Of a stretch of DNA of 64,000 nucleotides, positions 45,094 through 54,287 are shown piece after piece (the first letter of the stretch is position 1; each line of letters opens with the position of its first letter). The translations under genes were made by a program, and so were the position numbers. The stretch is from Puccinia triticina (Eukaryota > Basidiomycota > Pucciniomycetes > Pucciniales > Pucciniaceae), in contig NC_070575.1 in NCBI RefSeq assembly GCF_026914185.1, positions 2,046,001 through 2,110,000 of the forward strand, given 5' to 3'. Under the pieces are notes generated by a model, which did not search any database, was not told where the DNA came from, and saw nothing but the letters and a program-made list of their open reading frames with translations.

Positions 45094-45893
45094 TGTGGTG
45101 ATCTTTTTCGTGGCGCCCGCGGCGCAGAGGACGCCTCCAGTTTCTTCAGCCGTCAAGTCATCAACTCATGGCACGTCAAGATCAATCAGCGCGCCCTGCG
45201 CGCGGCGGAATCCTCAAGATGTTTCAGGATCAAGGACCCGGTTTCTTTTTCGTGCTTGTTTTTGTTTCTTTTCTTTCTGTTCTGTTGGCTTATATTCTTT
45301 ATTTCTACATGCGCGCGTTGGAGAGGTTTGTTTACGTGGAGGGTTGGTTTCTTTGTTGGTGTTGTTTCTTTCTCTTGTCTCTATCTTCTTGTTGTTGTTG
45401 CGCGCTTGTGCGCGCGGGTGTATGATTACTTGTCCACAGCATGTCACCAACTCCAAGGTTTGAGTTCAGCTCGGAACTCAGGCTTTGGAGCGGCATGGAC
45501 TTCGTCTGAACCATAATCTTCATCTCAGATCATCCATTGCAACCCCGAATCCCAGCAATTAGATATCAAAAGTTTATTGATCACTTCCCCGCGTGTCTTC
45601 TGAGTTACAAGCTCTCAGCCGCCAAGTCCCGAGTCGCAAAAACCTTTCTCTGATCACTACTTCCGGCCCCTGTCGCCGGCTTTCTTCCTGAATCCCTTCT
45701 TTCTCCAGATCTCTCAAAACAAAACACCGCCGACGAGGATCTAACCCCCGTCGCCTCTCAATATAAATCCCCCCCTCTCAAAGCAATCATTCGAATCCTC
45801 ACGACTCTTTTCCGGACCACCGCGAAGGCAGCGCACAGCGCACTATTCCCTTCCAGTAACTGCCAACGGCCCAGCACCGGTCGGAGTTCCACA
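45094..45893 (+). repeat. 5' LTR of gypsy 2
   Basis: Starts TGTGGTGATC and ends GGAGTTCCACA. It has a TATA box at 45762-45767. It carries an 85-codon ATG frame at 45168-45425. It differs from the other LTR by 12 substitutions and one indel by eye; seven of these are TCG/TTG-type. Confidence 0.95.
45168..45425 (+). CDS. 85-aa hydrophobic frame inside LTR
   Basis: From a real ATG, the frame encodes a basic N-terminus of about 20 residues, then two hydrophobic segments (about residues 25-50 and 60-80, the second Cys-rich). The copy in the other LTR (52691-52948) encodes the identical protein; the one substitution inside the frame is synonymous. It lies in U3, upstream of the TATA box, so only the 3' copy would be on the genomic RNA. 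The underlying DNA is T-rich, which alone yields hydrophobic codons, so a real product is unproven. Confidence 0.3.
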   Translation: MARQDQSARPARGGILKMFQDQGPGFFFVLVFVSFLSVLLAYILYFYMRALERFVYVEGWFLCWCCFFLLSLSSCCCCALVRAGV

Positions 45894-45895
45894 TT

Positions 45896-45946
45896 TGGTC
45901 CCCCAAGCCGGGATTGAACCAGCGACCTCAAGATTTACAGTCTCGC
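45896..45946 (+). other. Primer-binding site, 51 nt, tRNA-Tyr 3' half
   Basis: TGGTCCCCCAAGCCGGGATT and onward to TTTACAGTCTCGC is the complement of the complete 3' half of a tRNA-Tyr, including CCA, T arm and anticodon arm. It sits 2 nt after the LTR, as in gypsy 1, and has the same 51-nt extent. Confidence 0.85.
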
Positions 45947-46131
45947 CTTTACGGGATTTCGAGACAATCGGCGGTTGAGGCGCTCTCTCTTGTCTAATCC
46001 CTTTTCATAATTTTCTTTTTTGGTTCTCTACCCGGGTTTCCTTCTTTCTCCTTTCTTGGAACTTGGACGACTCTTCCCGGCGCCGTAGACGTGGATATTT
46101 TTTATTTCTGTGGAGGCAGGGAGAACTAAAA

Positions 46132-46208
46132 GTAAGTTCCTCCCAAAGTTGCACCTCCAGGGTCTCTACTACGCGTCATCAAGCATTACAATTGCCACGT
46201 GCTGTGAG
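46132..46208 (+). other. GTAAGT module a, gypsy 2 leader
   Basis: 77-nt module in the leader, GTAAGTTCCTCCC to GTGAG, preceded by GGCAGGGAGAACTAAAA, which also precedes module b. Confidence 0.75.
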
Positions 46209-46270
46209 CCACATCGGACCCATTTCTCTCTCCCATCAATTCCAGAATCCATCTATCCCCTCGCATCGCA

Positions 46271-48400
46271 ATGGCCGACCCAGCAGCAGCAGCGCCAGTC
46301 GCGCGGATGGTCAAGATCAAGCCACAAGACCGGGCTCTCAAGTTCACCGGATCGCGCGTGGAGGCTTTCATTCGCCAGTACGAGCTAGCCGCCAAATTGG
46401 ACGGCGCGTCGGATGAGGACAAGGTCCTCCAGATACCGTCCTTCCTTGGGAGCGAGGATATCCAGGACGCGGTGTGGGATATGAGCGGGTACACGAGCAA
46501 GTCGTGGACCACGCTGAAGGAGCAGATGATCGAGCGGTGGGGGCAAGTGGATGTGGTCTGCTACACCGTCGCTGACTTGCAGAGTCTCAAGGATGCTTGG
46601 ATTGCTAATTAGGGCGGGATCACGACGCTCGAGGATTACCGGCTGTTTAATTCTACCTTCGACGTCATCTTATCATATCTGATCAGGTACCAACATCTTT
46701 CGTCAGAAGATTTATTGGTAGATTACTTCTTTTTCGCGTTCTGGGCCGGGTTTCAACAGCGCATCAAGTCGTACCTAGTCAAGAAAAAGGCAATGGTTAA
46801 GACTCTGGACGGGCGCTATCTCTTGCCCGCGCTCAAGGAACTGCGGGCGGCTGTCATTTCAGAGATGGAGGAAGAGGTAGCTTTCACCTCAGAGCAGATC
46901 AAACCTCAGGCCTCCCTCCCTTTCACTTCAGGTTTCAAGGAGTCCAACAATATCATGATCAAGATGGAGGCTGATCGTCGGCCGAAGGAAGCGCCGGCTC
47001 AGTCGATGGCGCCAGCTACTGTGGACGATCTATCCCGCATGCTCCAGTCTTTCGAGCAGCGGCTGAAGAAGGAGATCGCAGTTTCTTCTCCCGCCGCTGC
47101 TGCGCCATCAGGATCGCGTGGACCTCTCGTCTGCTACTATTGCCACCGTGAAGGCCACGGGACGGCGCGTTGTTTCGAGCTGAAGAAGGATAAGGAGGAG
47201 AAGTTGGTCGAGCAAAAAGGGACCAATTTCTTCCTCCCTAATGGCGCGCTGATCCCTTTTGACGCGTCGCGCCCGACTCGCCACGTTGTGGCTTCCTACC
47301 AACCTCAAGTGAGCTCAGCATCGACAGAGTTCAGGACGACTTGCGGCTCCTTGGATTCCTGGTATCCCCCCGCCGTGTCCTCTCAAGCCTTTTCGGGTGC
47401 CTATCAATCTGACCCTGCGCGCAAGAAGCACGAGGCGCCCAAACCTTACAAGGCCCCGACAGTTCCAGCTTCTGCCGCTAGGAAGACCCCGAAGAAGGCG
47501 CCTCCTCCTAACTGCGGATCAGAAGCTGAGGATATGGACGAGGAGCCCGAGCTTTTCGAACGTTCGCCGGCGAGTCAGCCTTCGCAGCCAGTTCAGGCTG
47601 AACCCGCCCCTTCGCCGGCCGCCACTAAATCGGACGGGGGCCCATCAAGAGTGAGATTTGAGAGAGGGATCGCCAAGGATCACCCCAAGGCGGTGGAAGG
47701 CATGCTTCAGAAAATTTCTGATCTTCCGTTGACGGTCACGGTTGCAGAGCTATGCGCCGTCGCGCCGGCTATTGCTGACGGGATGAAACGTTGGGTCTCG
47801 AAGCGCCGCGTGGAAGTCAACTCAGAGGATCTGAAGGTTCACTCCGGAACACTTTTGGAAGAGTCCCCTCCTCAAGAGGAAGAAAACCGGCTGTATTCCT
47901 GTCCGCTGGGGTATTTACCCTGCCTGCTTGGAGAAGAAGAAGGCAATGCGGCCCCCTTAGTAGATTCAGGATCTCAGCTGAATCTGATCTCGGATGCAAA
48001 GGCATCAAAGCTTAACCTAAGCCCCCGCGTTAACTTCAACTCCGCGGTGTACGGGATCGGGAATCAGGCGTGTGAATTGGTTGGCGTCGCTGAAGACGTG
48101 CCTGTCAGGATTGGGAAGTCAATAGTGGGCACCTGCCACTTTTGGATCACGCGCGTGGATGGCCCCATCATCTTAGGAAGGCCTTTTCTTATGGATTTCG
48201 ACGTTACACTCGAATTCTCCGGTCAGACGGGCGAGAAGATCCTCCTCCCGGACGCTAATGGTCGAAAAATCGAGCTGACCCTTTGTTCTGTGGATTCTGG
48301 CCGCTGGGAGCGTGACTTTCCGGGTGGCGGTCGCAAGGCAATATTGACGCGCAAAGGGAAAGCGCGCGACGATCCCGTGGAGGGCCGTCATTTTTTATAG
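46271..48400 (+). pseudogene. Gag-protease of gypsy 2, one stop
   Basis: The frame starts at the ATG at 46271 and is interrupted by TAG at 46610-46612, then continues in phase to the stop at 48400. It has a zinc knuckle CYYCHREGHGTARC and protease site PLVDSGSQLN with ILGRPFLMDF after it, in the same order as gypsy 1. Capsid sequence similarity to gypsy 1 is moderate and clear. The internal stop prevents full-length Gag from this copy. Confidence 0.92.
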
Positions 48401-48720
48401 AGCGGGTTGGCTCGGAAAGCGGCAGACTTAATTTAGAGTCTCGCAGTCCTGTCGCGGAGCCAACTATTAATTCAGAGGCTCACGGTTTGGTTCCTTTCTT
48501 TTCCTTGTCATCTTCTCAAAATCAGCAAATCCAAAAACAGCAAAAAACTCCCAAAAAAGCCAAAAACATCGCGTCCGATTTCAATGCCCAGTCTTTCCAT
48601 TTCGTCTCATCTCACTTCAATTCTCTCGAGCGCCAAAGCGGCGCTTCATTCGATTCAAGATCAGGCCAAATAGGCGGCGAGGAGAAAATAGGTGTTCCAC
48701 GGAGGCAGGGAGAACTGAAA

Positions 48721-48800
48721 GTAAGTTCCTCCCGATTATGCACCTCCGGGCAAGATACCGCCACCTTTGTGAAAAACTCTACTTCAGCCACATTTGTGAG
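48721..48800 (+). other. GTAAGT module b, gypsy 2
   Basis: 80-nt module, GTAAGTTCCTCCC to CACATTTGTGAG, containing GCACCTCCGGGCAAGAT. It is open in the pol frame. Confidence 0.75.
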
Positions 48801-49131
48801 CCGCCCGCATCCTTCGGACTTTCCTCTGGTTTCAGGTGATGCTCCACCCTATCCGACACGTCTCCGCAACAAGAATAAACTTCCCTATTCTCCCCGAAAC
48901 GGATCATCTCAGTCTAGTCTCCGGAATGAGCATAAACTAGATACGTCTTGTGGCGTCCTCCGCAACAAGGGTAATCTAGTTTGACTCCGCGATGAGCCTA
49001 AACTCCCAAGCCTCCGCGACAAGGAAAAACTAAAGATACTCTGTAATGAGGTTAAACTATTTTCTTGGACCCTGGATTGTGAGGGTGGTGTGGTGGAGTT
49101 TGGACCGCCGTGGAGACCATTTGGAGTAGAA

Positions 49132-49211
49132 GTAAGTTCCTCCCAATGTGCACCTCCGAGGCGTGATGCTCCGCAAACTTTGAAAGCCCTACCACGCGCC
49201 ACACTTGTGAG
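49132..49211 (+). other. GTAAGT module c, gypsy 2
   Basis: 80-nt module, GTAAGTTCCTCCC to CACACTTGTGAG, with GCACCTCCGAGG inside. It is open in the pol frame and lies just before the conserved segment upstream of RT, as in gypsy 1. Confidence 0.75.
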
Positions 49212-52200
49212 CCACTCCCATCCGTCTGGACTCTCCTTTGCAGAGAAGGCAGCTTTTGAGGACGGCGCGGAACATTGGACTTGGCGGCTCCTTGAATGCG
49301 GTCTCAATCATTGCGCACAACGGGCGCTCGTGGAATTGTGGAAGGAGGGCGGACTCCTCTCTTTCGCGGCGAAATACAAACCGGTGGCGCGAAAGGTCAA
49401 ACCGGTGAATCAACCCATGCCACAAAATCTCAATCCTCCGCTGCAGCGCCCTCCCTTGTCTCGCGATCCTTATCGCGGTCTCTCGCGTTCCTTGGCCGGC
49501 CCTTTTGTGCCGCGCGGACGAGTCACTGAGCTGAGTCTTCAAGTAGTCAACTTCGGTCCTCCGGGGTGGCTAAACCCGTCAGAGTTGGATCTCATCAAGA
49601 ACGTGTTGGCAGAAAGAAATCTTTCCATAGCTTTCGACGAGTCTCAGCGCGGTTTGCTTAAGGAGTCATATGGGCTTCCTTACATCATACCTGTGGTGGA
49701 GCACGAACCTTGGCAGAAGAGGAAGATCCCAATCCCTGCAGCTAAGATGGAAGAATACACGAAGATCATCCGCGAGCGTGTCCGCACCGGCCTCTACGAA
49801 CAATCTACGTCAAGCTACACGAGTCCTGTGTTCTGTGTGTTGAAGGGCAACGGCAAGCTGCGGATAGTTCACGACCTCCAGCCGTTAAATAAAGTCACGA
49901 TTCGAGATGCGGGCGTTCCTCCGGCTACTGAAGAATTCGTAGAATCCTTTCCTGGCCGCGCTTGCTACGGCCTCGGCGACATCATGGGCGGCTACGACGA
50001 GCGCGCCCTGCATCCGATCTCAAGGCCACTCACGACGTTTGATACGCCGCTCGGAAGGTTCCAGCTCACCCGGCTCCCTCAGGGCGCAACGAATTCCGTC
50101 GCGGTGTATCAGGCACAAATGGTCTGGATTCTTCAAGACAAAATCCCGGAGCACACGGGTATTTTTATCAATGACGGTGGAATCAAAGGCCCAGCGTCAG
50201 ATTATGAGAAAGAAGTCTTAGACTGGCACCCCGGAATCCGGCGCTTCATCTGGGAATACGCCGAAACCTTGGAGCGCATTTTGTTCAGAATTGAAGAATC
50301 CGGGTTGACCGTGTCGGCGTCGAAGCTCGCGGCGTGCGTGCCCGCTTTGGAGATTGTGGGCCACGTAGTGTGCAAGGAGGGCCGCCAAATGGCGAGGAGC
50401 AAGGTCAATAAGATCCTTTCTTGGCCAACCCCGGCTAATGCGACGGAGGTGCGCGGGTTTTTGGGCGTGGTCGTGTACGTTAGGATCTTCATTCCCTCCC
50501 TGTCTCAACTCTGTTTGCCACTTCGCCGCCTGACGCGCAAGGACGCTGAATTTCTTTGGACTTCCGATTGTGAGGACGCGTTTGAGGAGCTGAAGCTCAT
50601 TGTGGGAAGGGACATTGTTCTCGTCAAGATCAATTACGGACCGGATGCGGGAAGAATCAAGCTTGCGGTGGATTCTAGCTTTCATGCGGCAGGCGCGGTC
50701 CTCTCCCAGGAAGACTCGAATGGATTGGACCGGCCGGCTCTTTACGAGTCCTTGCTGTTTTCCGAAGTGGATTCGAGGTACTCCCAATCAAAACTGGAGT
50801 TATGCGGCGTCGCGAGGATCCTCAAGAAGCTTCAAACCATTTTATGGGGGCAGCATTTCGAGCTCCAAGTCGACGCGCAGTCCCTTATTCAAATGATCAA
50901 CGCGCCAAGCCTCCCCAACGCGCCGATGACGCGCTGGGTGGCTTTCATCCAACTCTTTTCCTTCGACATTGTCCACCGCCCGGGTAAATCCTTCACCATG
51001 CCGGACGGCCTCTCCCGCCGCCCTCAAGGCAACGAAGATTCAGATCCTCCCTCTTCAGAGTTTGACAAGGACTTGCCGGCGATTAGACCTCTTCTTTCTT
51101 TTTCCGTGGATACGGCTTCAGGCTATTCTGGATACCAAGAAGGTTTTTGGCGACGGATGGAGATCTTCCTGGCGACTTTGGCCCGGCCCGATGGCTCAGA
51201 CGCGCAGGAGTTTCGCGCTTTGAAGCGCAGATCTGCGGATTTCTTTCTGCAAGCAGGCCGTCTCATGAAGCGCAGCAGTCCGTTGCCGCGCATCGTCGTA
51301 ACCATTCCAGCTAAGCAAGACGCGATTCTGTGTAAGCTTCACGAGAACTTGGGCCACTGTGGCACCGCGGAGACCTATCGACGTGTTTTGGAGCGCTTCT
51401 GGTGGCCGGCTCTCAAGCAATCTGTGGTGCGTTGGTGTCGGAGCTGCGAGGCTTGCCAGAAGAAAGACCTCAGGCGCCCTCAAGAGCTGCGGTACCCAAC
51501 CGGAGAATCAACGGTTTTTGGGCGTGTTTCGATGGAGGCAGTTCATCTCAAGGCTAGCGGCGCTAAATATCTGATCGTGGCTCGCGACGACTTCTCAGGG
51601 TGGGTCGAAGCCAAGATCCTGAATAATCTCACTTCGGAGGCAGTTGCGGCTTTTCTTCAGGAGAACTGGACGATGCGCTATGGACTAGCGCGCTCTTATT
51701 CAACAGACGGTGGATCCGAGTTTGGCGGCGCGTTGGCCGAGATGCTGCGCGAGCTCCCGGGCCAGCACCGTGTCTCTACTCCGTATTATCCCGAAGGACA
51801 GGGCATGGTAGAGCGTGGCCATGGACCCCTCAAGTCTGCCTTGGTAAAGCTGGCCGGCGAGAGCGGAAAGAATTGTCGCAAGTACCTGCCCTTGGTGCTT
51901 TTTTCTGACAGGATCTCCACCAAGAGGACGACCGGCTACTCCCCCTATGAGATTGTTTTTGGTCAGCGCGCAGTGCTTCCCCTGGACCTCGAAATTGAAT
52001 CTTATCTTGGCGTCGACTGGGACGCGGTGAAGGACACGTCCGACCTCCTCGTCGCGCGCTCCCGGCAACTAGAGCGGAGCGAGGAGACTCGAGGGATTGC
52101 TTACAAGAAGCTGATGGACGCGCGGGGCGACTCCTTGCGCTATTGGGAAGAGAAGAACGCCGCGCGGATCCGAGAGCTGCTTCAGCCTGGCGATCAAGTT

Positions 52201-52397
52201 CTAGCTTTTAACCGGTCTTTGGAGACGCAGTGGGGGCAGTTGTTTGCCCATCGATGGAATGGCCCGTACCGCGTCGTGAAGCAGGTTCCCGGCGGCTCCT
52301 ACGTCCTCGCGGAACTCGACGGAACGGAGTTGAAACGGCGTTTCGCCGCGGACCAGGTAAAAAGGTTCTATTCTCGCGAGGACTTTCCTGACCAGAA

Positions 52398-52479
52398 GTA
52401 AGTTCCTTTCCTGGTATGCACTTCCCGGGCAAGATGCCGCCGTCTTTGTCAAAACCCTACTTCGTGCCACACTTGTGAG
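52398..52479 (+). other. GTAAGT module d, gypsy 2
   Basis: 82-nt module whose first bases supply the pol stop codon (AAG-TAA-GT), as in gypsy 1. It contains GCACTTCCCGGGCAAGAT and ends CCACACTTGTGAGC. Confidence 0.8.
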
Positions 52480-52616
52480 CATTGCGTTGGCGCCCGGTCT
52501 TCTCCCCTTTGCCTTTAGGATCATTTTTTTTTTCCCTTTCTTTCCCTTCTCTTCTTTTCTTTAGGGCGCGGATGGAAGACAAGCAGTCTAGGGACAGACT
52601 GCAAGTGTGGTGGTGA

Positions 52617-53417
52617 TGTGGTGATCTTTTTCGTGGCGCCCGCGGCGCAGAGGACGCCTCCAGTTTCTTCAGCCGTCAAGTCATCAACTCATGGCACGTC
52701 AAGATCAATCAGCGCGCCCTGCGCGCGGCGGAATCCTCAAGATGTTTCAGGATCAAGGACCCGGTTTCTTTTTTGTGCTTGTTTTTGTTTCTTTTCTTTC
52801 TGTTCTGTTGGCTTATATTCTTTATTTCTACATGCGCGCGTTGGAGAGGTTTGTTTACGTGGAGGGTTGGTTTCTTTGTTGGTGTTGTTTCTTTCTCTTG
52901 TCTCTATCTTCTTGTTGTTGTTGCGCGCTTGTGCGCGCGGGTGTATGATGACTTGTCCACAGCATGTCACCAACTCCAAGGTTTGAGTTCAGCTCGGAAC
53001 TCAGGCTTTGGAGCGGCATGGACTTCGTCTGAACCATAATCTTCATCTCAGATCATCCATCGCAACCCCGAATCCCAGCAATTAGATATCAAAAGTTTAT
53101 TGATCACTTCCCCGCGTGCCTTCTGAGTTACAAGCTCTCAGCCGCCGAGTCCCGAGTCGCGAAAACCTTTCTCTGATTACTACTTCCGGCCCCTGTTGCC
53201 GGCTTTCTTCCTGAATCCCTTCTTTCTCCAGATCTCTCAAAACAAAACACCGCCGACGAGGATCTAACCCCCGTCGCCTCTCAATATAAATCCCCCCCCT
53301 CTCAAAGCTATCATTCGAATCCTCACGACTCTTTTCCGGACCACCGCAAAGGCAGCGCACAGCGCACTATTCCCTTCCAGTAACTGCCGACGGCCCAGTA
53401 CCGGTCGGAGTTCCACA
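52617..53417 (+). repeat. 3' LTR of gypsy 2
   Basis: 801 bp, partner of 45094-45893, with TATAAA at 53285-53290 and the 85-codon frame at 52691-52948. Confidence 0.95.
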
Positions 53418-53470
53418 GCGTGAAAGCAAGCTAGTGAGGGTTAACTTTCCCCCTAACCCAATCCCCTCAA

Positions 53471-53508
53471 TGTCCACTGGAACGTTTGGCCGTCCGTTGC
53501 GGTGGACA
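53471..53508. repeat. 38-bp palindrome, copy 5
   Basis: TGTCCACTGGAACGTTTGG then an arm ending GCGGTGGACA. It lies 50 bp beyond the target duplication of gypsy 2; before that insertion it would have been about 320 bp from copy 4. Confidence 0.82.
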
Positions 53509-54287
53509 ACAACAGGCATAAACAATAACCAAGTCGGTGCATAAACAATAAGCAAGTCGGTATGCAAGTCATCTCAGTGCATCCCAATGAGCAAATCACT
53601 CATGTTGGTAATCACATGAGTCATTTCAGGCAAGCACCGACATGATTGGTGATGCCCACCCCCCACCCAACAGTCACGTCATTGTTAAGCCATGGTCAAA
53701 GTTGCGTCTCGGATGCCGCTGAGATCCATCTGATGCTCGAATGAGCAAGATTGCATCAGCAACAATTGATAATTTCCATCCCAAACCGCTCACCTGACCA
53801 CACAGTGTCATCATCACCACAAAAAAACTGATGTGAATAGGTGTCAGGTGACATTCAAAAAAATATGCTGGAATTCCAGTGGCACTCCAGCATTACTCCC
53901 CTTGAATAACAATGGCCCCTTTGTCATAATCAGGGGCTCTACCACCTTTCCATAAGTGTATGGTTGGAGTCAAGGCTGGAGTTAGCTTCACGTCACCTAC
54001 CACCTAGTCCCCTCAGGTTTTGCATGGTGCATGCCGTCACAAACAAGTTGGCTGCGCCGTTTAGCTCAGCAGCCAAAGAAGATTGCAGTATGGAACAAGG
54101 GAGATGTTCAAACCGTGAATACAAAGGCTGGGTGAACACCGCTCATAAAGGCCGTGGTTTGTCTCAGTTGGGGTGTAAAAACCCACCGATTTCAGCTCCT
54201 ATTCGTTTGTCCCACCCTCCACCCTGAGCCTCTGCTAAATCCATTCTCCTCCCCTCCCATCAAGAACAGTCCAAGCCTCAGCAAACA
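53509..54287. other. Intergenic, no supported gene
   Basis: No domain was recognised. A frame at 53964-54227 has no supporting features. Confidence 0.45.

Larger units (their letters stand above)
48487..52401 (+). pseudogene. Pol of gypsy 2, full length, inactivated
   Basis: A linker with LRxExKL repeats, a TGA at 48982-48984, then an open frame to TAA at 52399-52401. RT: GLYEQSTSSYTSPVFCVLK, GDIMGGYDERAL (Asp of motif A), LPQGATNSV, and FINDGGIKGP where the family has an xDD box, so the first catalytic Asp is Asn (codon 50170-50172). RNase H (LAVDSSFHAAGAVL), the HHCC zinc segment, and an integrase core in which the first acidic residue is Glu (SMEAVH; Asp in gypsy 1), followed by STDGGSEFGG and GMVERGHGPLK. 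A GPY/F-type end (WNGPYRVV) closes the protein; no chromodomain was seen. The frame is -1 relative to gag. Confidence 0.93.
45094..53417 (+). mobile_element. Ty3/gypsy element 2, complete but inactivated
   Basis: An 8,324-bp element with 800- and 801-bp LTRs, a 51-nt tRNA-Tyr primer site, gag-protease and full-length pol. The flanking GCGT (45090-45093 and 53418-53421) is a 4-bp target duplication if the LTRs are TG..CA. It belongs to the same family as gypsy 1 by protein and layout, but the LTRs are largely different in sequence. Confidence 0.95.

Noticed and set aside
48721..49211. GTAAGT modules b and c as ordinary pol introns
   Set aside because: Their lengths are not multiples of three and the pol frame stays open through them in both elements, so constitutive splicing would break pol; kept as an open question in the findings.
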